Below are positions 7,900 through 14,888 of a stretch of DNA of 64,000 nucleotides, piece by piece; the first letter of the stretch is position 1, and each line of letters starts with the position of its first letter. Source of the stretch: PALSA-1004 sp041483135 (GTDB taxonomy: Bacteria > Pseudomonadota > Gammaproteobacteria > Burkholderiales > SG8-41); contig JBGPFE010000004.1 of assembly GCA_041483135.1 (NCBI GenBank), forward strand, positions 62,001 through 126,000, in the 5' to 3' direction. A program made the translations under genes and the position numbers. Under the pieces are notes generated by a model, which saw only the letters and a list, made by a program, of their open reading frames with translations, was not told where the DNA came from and ran no database searches.

Positions 7900-8889
7900 T
7901 CAAGTCGACATAACCGGCGGCGCCACGACGTTGGACGGTTTGCCCTTCAGAAAATCGGCCACGTTTTCGACCGCGCGCAACAGGCCGTCGCGCCGCACTT
8001 CCGGCGTCTGTCCTGCGTTGTGGGGCGAGAGCACCGTATTGGCGAGCTTGAGCAGCGGATCGTCCGCCTTGAGCGGCTCGTCGTGAAAGACATCGAGACC
8101 GGCGCCCGCGATTTTGCCGCCCGCAAGCGCTGCAAGCAGCGCGGCGCGCTCGACGAGCGCGCCGCGGCCGGTGTTGACGAGGATCGCCGCCGGCTTCATC
8201 GCCGCGAATTCGCTGCGGCCGATGAGGCCGAGGGTCGCGGGCGTGAGCCGCACGTGCAGCGTGATGAAATCGGCGCGCCGCACGATGTCGTCTTTCGATG
8301 CCGGCGTGATTCCCATCGACTCGAGACGCGCCGTGTCGCCGCGCGCGCTCCAGGCCAGCACCGTCATGCCGAACGCGCGTCCGAGCCTGGCCACGTGCGC
8401 GCCGATGCTGCCGGTGCCGAAAACGCCGAGGGTCTTGCCATGAAGCTGGGTCAGCATTTCGCGCGGCCACGCGCCGCCGCGCATCTCGCGGTCGATCGCC
8501 GGAATCTTGCGCGCGACAGCCAGCATCAGCGCGACCGCGTGCTCGGCCACCGCGATCGCGTTGACCCCGGCCGTGTTGCAGACGGTGATGCCGCGCCGCG
8601 CAGCCGCCGCCAGATCGATGTTGTCGGTGCCGGTGCCCCAGATCGAGATCATGCGCAGGTTGGGGCAGGCGTCGAACACCGCGTCGGTGAAACGGGCGTG
8701 GGCGCGGATATTGATCGCGACTTTCGCGCCGCCGATCCGGCGCGCAAGCTCGTTCTCGTCGTCGGCGCCGCGCTCGGTATAGACGCGCAGCGCGCCAAGG
8801 GCCCTGGCCTTGTCCTGGGCGGCGGAGCCTTCGAATACGGAGGGAAAGTCGTCGGGAACTACGATCATGCGATGGTCTCTACGCGTCAT
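7900..8889 (-). CDS. D-2-hydroxyacid dehydrogenase (NAD-dependent)
   Basis: A 329-residue member of the D-isomer-specific 2-hydroxyacid dehydrogenases, which interconvert 2-keto and 2-hydroxy acids. The Rossmann loop GVFGTGSIGAHVARLG lies near residue 165. The catalytic triad is present: Arg in VNTGRGALVE, Glu in DVFHDEPL and His in LSPHNAGQT. Phosphoglycerate dehydrogenase ACT domains are absent. The start at 8889 could instead be the ATG at 8868 (MIVVPDDFPSV), and neither has a convincing ribosome-binding site. It ends 4 codons short of the Bug gene that precedes it on this strand, so the two are probably co-transcribed. Confidence 0.9.
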   Translation of the reverse strand: MTRRDHRMIVVPDDFPSVFEGSAAQDKARALGALRVYTERGADDENELARRIGGAKVAINIRAHARFTDAVFDACPNLRMISIWGTGTDNIDLAAAARRGITVCNTAGVNAIAVAEHAVALMLAVARKIPAIDREMRGGAWPREMLTQLHGKTLGVFGTGSIGAHVARLGRAFGMTVLAWSARGDTARLESMGITPASKDDIVRRADFITLHVRLTPATLGLIGRSEFAAMKPAAILVNTGRGALVERAALLAALAGGKIAGAGLDVFHDEPLKADDPLLKLANTVLSPHNAGQTPEVRRDGLLRAVENVADFLKGKPSNVVAPPVMST

Positions 8890-8905
8890 GCATCATATCG
8901 GCAGC

Positions 8906-9901
8906 TCATTCCAGGCGAATCCCCGCTTTTCGAATCACGCTTCCCCATTTTAGAATTTCCGATTGAACGAACTTTCCAAATGCCTCCGGAGTGGACGGAC
9001 TGGGTTCGGCCCCCTGCCGCAGGAGGCTTTCCTTGACATCGGGCAAACCGAGAATCCTGTTTACCTCCGTGTTCAGACTTTCTGTAATCTCCCTGGGAGC
9101 ATGAGCGGGGGCAAACAGCCCGTTCCACTGAACCACTTCATACCCGGGCAATCCCGCTTCCGCGATCGTGGGTAAAGCCGGCACCGCCGCGGAACGACGC
9201 AGGGTTGTCACGGCAAGCGCCCGCACTTTCCCGGCCTTGATATGGGGCAGGCTCTCGATGGGACCGGCAAACATCAATGTGACCTCTCCGCTGATCAGAT
9301 CGACGAGCGCTTGCGCCCCTCCCCGGTACGGAACGTGAATCATTTTGACGCCTGTCATCGAGCTGAAAAGTTCGGCGGAAAGATGGGCCGGCGACCCGAT
9401 TCCGGCGGAGCCATAAGTGAGAACCCCGGGCCTGGACTTTGCCAACGCCATGAGATCCGGCACGGTCTTTACCGGCACCGATGGATGCACGACAAGTATG
9501 TTCGGGCTGATGACCACCAATCCGATCGGCGTAAAGTCCTTTGTCGGGTCGTAAGGAAGACGCGAAACCAGGTTGGGTATCACGGCGAATTGGGACACCG
9601 TGCCCATGAACAACGTGTAGCCATCGGGGGGAGACTTTGCGGCCAGTTCCGAGGCCAGCACTCCGCCGGCGCCTGGCCGATTGTCGGCGATCACGGGCTG
9701 GCCCCAGCTTTCCACGAGCTTTCCCCCGATGATGCGGGTGTAGGTGTCCGCCCCGCCCCCCGGCCCATAGGGCACGATTATGCGGATGGATTTGTTTGGA
9801 TAATTCCGGGCTTGGGCGGGCTGCGCCATGCCGTCGCGCGACGCGCCAAGTACTGTCGCGACCGAAAATATCGTGCCGAGAATGATGCGAGAAAAGTTCA
9901 T
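8906..9901 (-). CDS. Bug/TctC-family receptor 2
   Basis: A 331-residue periplasmic Bug receptor. I chose the ATG at 9901 (MNFSRIILGTIFSVATV) because GGAG lies seven bases upstream and the signal peptide then begins at once. The 9934 start adds eleven polar residues. Markers are NYPNKSIRIIVPYGPGGGAD, ADNRPGAGGV, SPPDGYT and VPYRGGAQALVD. It lies between a glycosidase-like gene upstream and the hydroxyacid dehydrogenase downstream, all on the minus strand. That hints at uptake and turnover of a sugar-derived or hydroxy acid. Confidence 0.92.
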   Translation of the reverse strand: MNFSRIILGTIFSVATVLGASRDGMAQPAQARNYPNKSIRIIVPYGPGGGADTYTRIIGGKLVESWGQPVIADNRPGAGGVLASELAAKSPPDGYTLFMGTVSQFAVIPNLVSRLPYDPTKDFTPIGLVVISPNILVVHPSVPVKTVPDLMALAKSRPGVLTYGSAGIGSPAHLSAELFSSMTGVKMIHVPYRGGAQALVDLISGEVTLMFAGPIESLPHIKAGKVRALAVTTLRRSAAVPALPTIAEAGLPGYEVVQWNGLFAPAHAPREITESLNTEVNRILGLPDVKESLLRQGAEPSPSTPEAFGKFVQSEILKWGSVIRKAGIRLE

Positions 9902-9958
9902 GACCGCTCCATTTTCCATGAGTATTGGATCCAATGCCCGCTAAATCGCCTGCACGCC

Positions 9959-10825
9959 TCAGCTCTCCGTCAGCTCCGCTATGGCAATACCCTGTTCCCC
10001 CGCGATTGAATACAGGATATATGTCTTGCCGTCCTCCTCGAAGATGGCGGGATCGCGAAGCTGATGAACGCGATGATGAACCGCATCGCGTTCCGATTTT
10101 TCGACCGGGCAGTCGGCTCCTTCATATTCGGTTTCCGGCGCCAGGAGGGTCGATGACTTGCCGGCTCTCCAGTCATGCCAATCGGGTTCGAGATCGATGG
10201 TTGCCTGCAAGATCCGCTCCGGGCAGTCGTGCGCATTTGAGTAGAAAACATGCAGGACATTTCCGTCAACCCGCACCGCCGTATGCCGCATGTCCCGGGT
10301 AAACAGAGTCGGGCCCTCTTCGAACCCGGAACAACCCGATTTGGATCTTCGCAGCTTGCCGGGCATCTCCAGGACGTAATAGTAGTCCCTCCACTTGAAC
10401 ATTCGCCAATACGAGGAGCCGAGAATGGCGGGCCTCGCCTCGAAGTGCAGTCCGTCCGTCGACACGGCCAGACGGGTTACCTGACGCGGCGGCTCCGGCA
10501 TACAGCAGCCATGGTAATACATGCGTATCTCGCGCGTTTCATCCATCACATGAACGTCCGGGGAAGCGATGTGCTCGCCGAAAAACGAATCCTTCAGATC
10601 CAGCACTCCGGGAGTATGGATTTTCCACGGTCCCTCGAGATGATCTGAAAACGCCATGCGAATATATGTTCCCTGGTGGTGGGCAAAATACAAATAATAC
10701 CGGCCCAAAGGATTCCGAACCCACTCAGGAACTTTGATGAGCGAAGGCCCGTTGATGTTGTCGCCCATCCTTTCGTCCATGTGCGGACGGATGATCGGGT
10801 TGTTGGGCAACCTCCGGACCTTCAT
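9959..10825 (-). CDS. Glycoside hydrolase-like five-bladed beta-propeller protein (GH43/GH32 type)
   Basis: The 288-residue protein shows a repeated beta-propeller pattern typical of GH43/GH32-like hydrolases: NPIIRPHMDERMGDNINGPS at the start, YYLYFAHHQGTYIRMAFSD, HIASPDVHVMDE and LRDPAIFEEDGKTYILYS at the end. No signal peptide is present, so it should be cytosolic. Acidic residues that could act in catalysis occur in several blades, but I cannot assign them. It heads a minus-strand group with Bug receptor 2 and the hydroxyacid dehydrogenase. Substrate unknown. Confidence 0.75.
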   Translation of the reverse strand: MKVRRLPNNPIIRPHMDERMGDNINGPSLIKVPEWVRNPLGRYYLYFAHHQGTYIRMAFSDHLEGPWKIHTPGVLDLKDSFFGEHIASPDVHVMDETREIRMYYHGCCMPEPPRQVTRLAVSTDGLHFEARPAILGSSYWRMFKWRDYYYVLEMPGKLRRSKSGCSGFEEGPTLFTRDMRHTAVRVDGNVLHVFYSNAHDCPERILQATIDLEPDWHDWRAGKSSTLLAPETEYEGADCPVEKSERDAVHHRVHQLRDPAIFEEDGKTYILYSIAGEQGIAIAELTES

Positions 10826-10937
10826 TGGAACTTCTCCACGTCGTTTTCGCGAGCTACCTACCGGAACGCACCGGCACGCTAAGTGCCAGGAGCGGTCTAC
10901 GGCGAATGTTCATTGACAAAAGGGGGTCTGACCCTGA

Positions 10938-10991
10938 TGGCTGGTCCTCCCGGTAGAGCCAGCCCTTCCGATTCTTCACCAGCGTCTTGCC
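10938..10991 (-). pseudogene. Fragment of a small membrane-protein gene (second copy)
   Basis: Read on the minus strand this encodes GKTLVKNRKGWLYREDQP, nearly the same as the start of the ORF at 11731 (LALVKNRKGWLYKEDEP). Homology stops at the GGGTCTGACCC sequence at 10925-10935, which looks like an element end. The rest of 10826-11069 contains no recognisable gene. Confidence 0.45.
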
Positions 10992-11069
10992 GTAGATGGC
11001 CGACAGGACGGAAGATGCGATCGGGAGTAGGCGCGCAGCGCCGGTTTTGCGTTGCTCTCGAACCGGGGG

Positions 11070-11282
11070 TTATGCCGCGACTTCGACGTAGTCGACGCGG
11101 CTGGAGGGCTGGGGAGGTTGGGTGCCGTCTTCGCGTAGCCCGGCGAGATGAAATTCGATTGCTTCGCGCAGAACCGACTCGGTTTCTTCGACCGTGGCAC
11201 CCGTGGCAATGCAGCCCGGAAGATCGGGCACGTAGCCGGAGAAATTGTTTTCCGTCTTTTCAATTACGATCGCATAGCGCAT
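11070..11282 (-). CDS. hicB: HicB-family antitoxin
   Basis: A 70-residue HicB antitoxin with the classic YAIVIEKTENNFSGYVPDLP and GCIATGATVEETESVLREAI pattern. The ATG at 11282 is chosen because GAGG lies six bases before it. The start at 11294 would add four residues. It follows the hicA reading frame by eight bases in the same direction, the standard hicAB order. It appears intact, whereas hicA is frameshifted. Confidence 0.88.
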   Translation of the reverse strand: MRYAIVIEKTENNFSGYVPDLPGCIATGATVEETESVLREAIEFHLAGLREDGTQPPQPSSRVDYVEVAA

Positions 11283-11290
11283 ATATCGCC

Positions 11291-11478
11291 TCATTTCTTG
11301 AGTCCCGCCTGCTTGAGGATACTATTTAGCGTACCGGGTGCCAAATCATCGCTCGGTTTCCGGCCACCGTGACCCGGCCGGGCTTTAAGGCATGCTTAAA
11401 TTGCCTGTGGCTCCCGCGAGTTGCAACCAGAAACCAGCCGTCGTCTTGAAGCTGCCGCAGTACTTCGCTGACTTTCAT
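11291..11478 (-). pseudogene. hicA: hicA mRNA interferase toxin, frameshifted
   Basis: Starting at 11478 the frame reads MKVSEVLRQLQDDGWFLVAT and RGSHRQFKHALKPGRVTVAG, a textbook HicA with the active-site His in GSHRQF. It then drifts to NRAMIWHPVR and stops at 11326. One extra base near 11355 (a GG that would need to be GGG on the plus strand) restores the usual SDDLAPGTLNSILKQAGLKK ending with a TGA at 11291. The length of 188 nt, one short of 63 codons, agrees. The gene is therefore broken by a single-base deletion, or this is a sequencing error. The truncated product has 50 residues. Confidence 0.85.
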
Positions 11479-11731
11479 CAAGCCAGCATATCAGCATAAC
11501 TCGCAGGGAACAAAAGGCACGATTCCCTCGCGGCATAACCCATGGCGTGGGCGCGTGAGATCGCGCAGCGCACTGGATCAGCACGCGGAAGTAGTACCCG
11601 ACGAACGCCATGAAAAATCCCATGAAGGTGTAGATCCCGACGACAAGCCAGAAATATCCGGGCTCGTCTTCCTTGTACAGCCAACCCTTCCGGTTCTTGA
11701 CCAGCGCCAAGCCCTTGGGACATCGACTCAT
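11396..11731 (-). CDS. Small putative membrane protein, C-terminus probably not native
   Basis: The ORF encodes 111 residues, but only the first ~53 look like a protein: a basic start (LVKNRKGWLYKEDEP), then one clear membrane segment YFWLVVGIYTFMGFFMAFVG followed by YYFRVLIQ. After that it runs into the hicA region in another frame and loses character. A second fragment of the same N-terminus lies at 10938-10991. It may be the remains of a longer gene interrupted by the hicAB module. No function is known to me. Confidence 0.4.
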   Translation of the reverse strand: MSRCPKGLALVKNRKGWLYKEDEPGYFWLVVGIYTFMGFFMAFVGYYFRVLIQCAARSHAPTPWVMPRGNRAFCSLRVMLICWLDESQRSTAAASRRRLVSGCNSREPQAI

Positions 11732-11735
11732 CTCT

Positions 11736-11757
11736 TGCTGTTTTAGCTAAAACAGCA
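11736..11757. promoter_or_regulatory. Perfect 22 bp palindrome, probable antitoxin operator
   Basis: The arms TGCTGTTTTAG and CTAAAACAGCA form an uninterrupted palindrome between divergent reading frames. It ends one base before the first possible start of the Phd-like antitoxin. Phd/YefM antitoxins bind palindromes at their own promoters, so autoregulation is the likely role. Confidence 0.6.
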
Positions 11758-11770
11758 TATGATAGCGGGC

Positions 11771-12226
11771 ATGGAAACCGTGAATGCGACGCAACTGAAG
11801 AACCGCCTGGGCGAGGTCCTGAAACGGGCCGCCCTCGGCCCGGTCGCGATCGTGCGGCACGGGCGGGTCGTGGCTTGCCTCGTACCCCCTGCGGCCGTGA
11901 AGGCGCGCGTCAAGCATACGCCGGTCGCCCGGCCGCGCTGGAGCCGGCGCGCCGAAGAGCGCGTCGTCGAGCTGTGCGCGCGCGGCGATTTCCGCCTCTC
12001 GCGCTGGCTGCGCGCGGGCGACCCGCGCGTGCTCGCCGGCGTGGCCGCGATGCTCGCCTCGCAGGAAGGTTTCGAGCGGATGCGCATGCTGGTGCTTGCC
12101 GAGCGACTTCATCCAGGCATGAGCAAGCCCGAGGTGTTCGACCGATGGCTCGCCCGCTCGCCCGTACACGCGGCGCGCTTCCTGCCCATGCTCAAGGCAC
12201 GCATGCGTACCATCTCGCGGATTTGA
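11771..12226 (+). CDS. Phd/YefM-type antitoxin with a ~100-residue C-terminal extension
   Basis: Residues 1-50 (METVNATQLKNRLGEVLKRA, then VAIVRHGRVVACLVPP) are a Phd-type antitoxin fold. Such proteins bind DNA with the N-terminus and a toxin with the C-terminus. Classical Phd proteins have about 75-90 residues, whereas this one has 151, with an Arg-rich helical extension (RWSRRAEERVVELCARGD) that I do not recognise. The start at 11771 fits the family, and an ATG at 11759 is also in frame. No toxin gene follows. A 50-codon frame to 12375 overlaps the stop as TTGA but is unconvincing. Confidence 0.7.
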   Translation: METVNATQLKNRLGEVLKRAALGPVAIVRHGRVVACLVPPAAVKARVKHTPVARPRWSRRAEERVVELCARGDFRLSRWLRAGDPRVLAGVAAMLASQEGFERMRMLVLAERLHPGMSKPEVFDRWLARSPVHAARFLPMLKARMRTISRI

Positions 12227-12375
12227 TCGATGCGACCGCGCTTCGCCGGCGCGCCGAGTCGGCGCTACCGGACTATGTTGGAAACCTCGACCGCATCAGG
12301 GGCTCTATCGAGGTTGCCTGCCGCCTCGTCGCAACCGCTGCCAGGAAAAAACAACCGGATAGAAAGAGCAAGTGA

Positions 12376-12472
12376 ATCAGGGAATGGGGAATTTCACTCA
12401 CCCTTCCCCTTCACCCCTTCACCCCTTCACCCCTTCACCCCTTCACTCCTTCACTCCTTCACCCTTCAATTC
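12376..12472. repeat. Composite tandem-repeat tract (site 2)
   Basis: The gap after the Phd-like gene contains a GGAATGGGG unit and then a run of CTTCACCC/CTTCACTC octamers. It ends shortly before the VapBC operator. Confidence 0.7.
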
Positions 12473-12494
12473 TTACTTTACAGCCGCGTCTCCC

Positions 12495-12517
12495 ATGTGT
12501 ACACTTGCAATGTACAT
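12495..12517. promoter_or_regulatory. Dyad with TGTACA half-sites upstream of the VapB-like antitoxin
   Basis: GTGTACAC (12497-12504) and TGTACA (12511-12516), set around TTGCAA, make an imperfect 23 bp palindrome. It lies 19 bases before the antitoxin start, where a TA autorepressor would bind. Confidence 0.5.
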
Positions 12518-12535
12518 AACTCCGGGGCGCCCCTT

Positions 12536-12775
12536 ATGTCCGAGGTCAATGTCACCGAGCTGCGCCAGAACCTGCCCGGGTATCTCGCCGAGGTCAGGAA
12601 GGGCAAAGAACTGAAAGTCACGGTGCGCGGCAAGGTCATCGCGCGCATCGTGCCCGAGCAGGGCGTGAAGAACGCCGCCAGGCAGCGCCTCGCGGCGCTG
12701 CGCGCGAAATGCAGGGTGGGCGACGTCGTCACTCCGACCGGTGAGCGTTGGACAGCGGAGCGTGGTCGTTCTTGA
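12536..12775 (+). CDS. VapB-type (Phd/AbrB-like) antitoxin
   Basis: A 79-residue antitoxin beginning MSEVNVTELRQNLPGYLAEV, with VTVRGKVIARIVPEQ after it, a Phd-type DNA-binding start. It overlaps the PIN-toxin gene by 35 bases, which implies tight coupling. The C-terminus (VVTPTGERWTAERGRS) should block the nuclease. The palindrome upstream fits autoregulation. Confidence 0.85.
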   Translation: MSEVNVTELRQNLPGYLAEVRKGKELKVTVRGKVIARIVPEQGVKNAARQRLAALRAKCRVGDVVTPTGERWTAERGRS

Positions 12776-13154
12776 CACCAACGCGCTGATCTACGACGCG
12801 CTGCAGCCGAAACGGCTCACGCCGCGCGCGTTGCGCGCGATCGAAGCCGCCGGCGGAAACGGCGAAATCGCGTGCAGCGACATCAGCTTGTGGGAAATCG
12901 CTATGCTCGTCGCGAAAAAACGCCTCGATCCGGGTACCGAGCTTACGCGGTTTCTGCATGACATGATCCAGGCACGCGCGCTGCGCGTGTTGCCGATCAC
13001 TCCCGAAATCGCGGCGCTCTCCCAGTCCCGGCAGTTCCCGCATGGCGATCCGGCGGACCGGATCATTTCGGCGACGGCGTTGTTTCATCATGCCAGGCTC
13101 GTCAGCGCGGACGCCCGGCTCAGGAGCCTCAAGGCGCTCGAGGTGGTGTGGTGA
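12741..13154 (+). CDS. PIN-domain ribonuclease toxin (VapC family)
   Basis: A 137-residue PIN nuclease that starts with GTG inside the antitoxin gene. Acidic catalytic residues sit in VVLDTNALIYD near residue 12, in the ISLWEIAML glutamate, in GDPADRIISATA and in LVSADARL, all as expected for VapC. VapC enzymes cut tRNA or rRNA. Full length and intact. A start at the internal GTG encoding VVVLDTN is also possible. Confidence 0.87.
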   Translation: MSVGQRSVVVLDTNALIYDALQPKRLTPRALRAIEAAGGNGEIACSDISLWEIAMLVAKKRLDPGTELTRFLHDMIQARALRVLPITPEIAALSQSRQFPHGDPADRIISATALFHHARLVSADARLRSLKALEVVW

Positions 13155-13192
13155 TCCGCGTCGCACTTGATGTCGCGCCTTACGCCTCTCTG

Positions 13193-13570
13193 TTATTGTT
13201 CTTCGCCGATCGGCAGCGAGCGCATCCGCACGCGGAATTCTTCGAATACGACGATAGCCCCCTGCTGCAAGATCTGTTCGACGGCGGGAAGATTCGCCGT
13301 CAACAACGCAAGTTGTCTTTCAGGACTGCGGTCGGCGCCGCGCCTGAATAAAATCACCGAGGGTTTACGCTGGCCTCTCAAAGCCAGCAGAGTGCCGAAG
13401 TCGGTATCGGCAGAAAGAATGGTCCGGTCTTCTTCGAGGGCCAGCAAAAAGATCTGTTCGTCTTCGGCTGCCTGCAAGCCGTAGTCCCGAACGTGTGTGG
13501 CGTCGTGCCCGTTCCGCCGCAGCCCCTCCGCCACCATCGGCGACAAGGCGTTATCGACCAGAAACTTCAC
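13193..13570 (-). CDS. DUF5615 PIN-like toxin
   Basis: The 125-residue protein begins MKFLVDNALSPMVAEGLRRN, contains GHDATHVRDYGLQAAEDEQI and ends near IVVFEEFRVRMRSLPI, all typical of DUF5615. This is a PIN-like fold proposed to be the nuclease of TA pairs with DUF433 proteins. The conserved acidic residues (Asp in LVDNAL, Asp in TILSADTDFGTLL) are present. It overlaps the DUF433 gene by four bases. Converges with VapC. Confidence 0.82.
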   Translation of the reverse strand: MKFLVDNALSPMVAEGLRRNGHDATHVRDYGLQAAEDEQIFLLALEEDRTILSADTDFGTLLALRGQRKPSVILFRRGADRSPERQLALLTANLPAVEQILQQGAIVVFEEFRVRMRSLPIGEEQ

Positions 13571-13794
13571 GGCGCTGCCAGCGGCAGCTCGCGTTCTCTC
13601 ACCGCTTCCGCGGCATATTGCAAAGCTTCATGAATGTCGGCGGCTTCGAGATCCGGATAGGCCTTGAGTATCTCCGCCTCCTTCATTCCTTCGGCCACCA
13701 TGCCGACGACTGTCGCCACCGGAATGCGCAACCTCCGGATGCAAGGCACGCCGTTCATCTGCTTCGGATTAACCGTAATGCGGGTGAATTTCAT
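13567..13794 (-). CDS. DUF433 antitoxin
   Basis: A 75-residue DUF433 protein with RITVNPKQMNGVPCIRRLRI, PVATVVGMVAEGM and ILKAYPDLEAADIHEALQYA, the winged-helix-like family signature. The ATG at 13794 has GAGGTG seven bases upstream. A GTG at 13803 is the alternative. The four-base overlap with the following DUF5615 toxin gene marks them as one operon. Confidence 0.83.
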   Translation of the reverse strand: MKFTRITVNPKQMNGVPCIRRLRIPVATVVGMVAEGMKEAEILKAYPDLEAADIHEALQYAAEAVRERELPLAAP

Positions 13795-13857
13795 GGCGTT
13801 CACCTCGACTCAAAGTGTCAGATATGCAAGTTTACCGCTGTTCGGGGCGGCGCGGGA

Positions 13858-13925
13858 AGTGCACTCGCAACCCGCAACTCGAAACTCGAAACTCGAACTT
13901 ACCCTTCACTCCTTCACCCTTGTCT
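13858..13925. repeat. Composite tandem-repeat tract (site 3)
   Basis: Short tract of CGCAACCCGCAACTCGAAAC units followed by CTTCACTCCTTCACCC. AATTGACCCCGACCC follows at 13937 and resembles an element end. Confidence 0.65.
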
Positions 13926-14006
13926 GATTTTCAATAATTGACCCCGACCCGGTTCCCTCTCGAACGAAGCATGGAACTGATCGGCGAGGCTGCGCGTCGC
14001 GTGAAG

Positions 14007-14036
14007 TGTGATACAATCATTTGAAATCGTATCACA
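14007..14036. promoter_or_regulatory. Inverted repeat upstream of RHH/PIN module
   Basis: Arms TGTGATAC and GTATCACA are separated by 14 bp and end 12 bases before the antitoxin start, overlapping its translation-initiation region. An RHH antitoxin binding here would repress its own operon. Confidence 0.55.
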
Positions 14037-14048
14037 TGGAGGTCTGTC

Positions 14049-14315
14049 ATGCCCAAATCGCTGCGCCTGGGGGCCGAGCTGGAGAAGACGCTGGATCGTT
14101 ACTCCAGGGAAACCGGCAAGACCACCAGCGCCGTCATTCGCGAGAGCGTGGCGGAGTACATAGTCCGCCGGCGGCGCAAGACGCCCGCCCCTTCCGCATG
14201 GGAGTTGGGCAGGGATTTGTTCGGCGCCGATCGCTCCGCTTCCGGACCGCGCAACGCCTCGGGACGCGTGAAACAGCTCATCGCCGGAAAACTCCGTGCG
14301 AAACATCATCGTTGA
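14049..14315 (+). CDS. Ribbon-helix-helix (CopG/MetJ-type) antitoxin
   Basis: An 88-residue RHH protein. MPKSLRLGAELEKTLDRYSR gives the ribbon and first helix, and TGKTTSAVIRESVAEYIVRR the second. The Arg/Lys-rich C-terminus probably contacts the toxin. It overlaps the PIN gene by 20 bases. The strong GTGATAC/GTATCAC dyad lies just upstream. Confidence 0.85.
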   Translation: MPKSLRLGAELEKTLDRYSRETGKTTSAVIRESVAEYIVRRRRKTPAPSAWELGRDLFGADRSASGPRNASGRVKQLIAGKLRAKHHR

Positions 14316-14703
14316 CGCGGGTCCGCTCGTTGCGCTGTTTCGGGCGCGCGACGAGCACCATCAGACGGCGAAGTCCGTGCTCGAATCCACGCGGGCGCTG
14401 CTGGTCACCACGTGGCCCGTGGTCACCGAAGCCTGTCACTTTCTGTCGCGGGACGGGAAACGCGCGTTGCTCAGCTTCATCGGACGCGGCGCGCTGCGCA
14501 TCGAGCCGTTGGCCGCCGGCGATATCCCGCGTCTCGACGAACTGCTTGCGCGCTACGAGCGGATGGATTTTGCCGATGCGACGCTGGTGCTGCTGGCGGA
14601 GAAAACCGGCGTCACCGAAATTTTCACGATAGACCGGCGCGATTTCGAGATTTACCGCACGCGCACCGGCCGCCGGTTCCGGCTGGTATCAGTGCCTGAG
14701 TGA
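14296..14703 (+). CDS. PIN-domain toxin
   Basis: A 135-residue PIN nuclease with a GTG start inside the antitoxin gene. Catalytic acids are visible in IIVDAGPLVALF, the TEACHF glutamate, MDFADATLVLLAE and IDRRDFEIYR. The last codons (Val-Pro-Glu-stop) come from GTGCCTGAGTGA, the first unit of the repeat tract that follows, so the C-terminus may have been replaced by repeat insertion. The fold itself looks complete. Confidence 0.85.
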   Translation: MRNIIVDAGPLVALFRARDEHHQTAKSVLESTRALLVTTWPVVTEACHFLSRDGKRALLSFIGRGALRIEPLAAGDIPRLDELLARYERMDFADATLVLLAEKTGVTEIFTIDRRDFEIYRTRTGRRFRLVSVPE

Positions 14704-14860
14704 TCGAGCGATTGAGTGCTTGGGTAATAAGCAATGGGGAAGAGCACTCGCAACTCGCAACCCGCAACTCGAAACTTGAACTTACCCTTCACTCGCGCAG
14801 CGCACCAGGGATCCAGGGGATTGCATTCATTGAGATCGATCCGAAACCGCGGGTCGCGCC
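14694..14860. repeat. Composite tandem-repeat tract (site 4) with conserved end module
   Basis: Starts GTGCCTGAGTGATCGAGCG inside the PIN stop region and continues with GGGTAATAAGCAATGGGG, CGCAACTC-type octamers and CTTCACTC. It ends with the module GGGATCCAGGGGATTGCATT at 14808 onward, whose last part diverges (GAAACCGCGGGTCGCGCCC). Confidence 0.72.
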
Positions 14861-14888
14861 CAAAAATGCAAATCGCGCGCGCCGGCCG

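Noticed and set aside
12218..12375. Possible TTG-started 50-codon ORF overlapping the Phd-like stop as TTGA
   Set aside because: Ends in a basic tail, no known family, no ribosome-binding site; kept only as a note.
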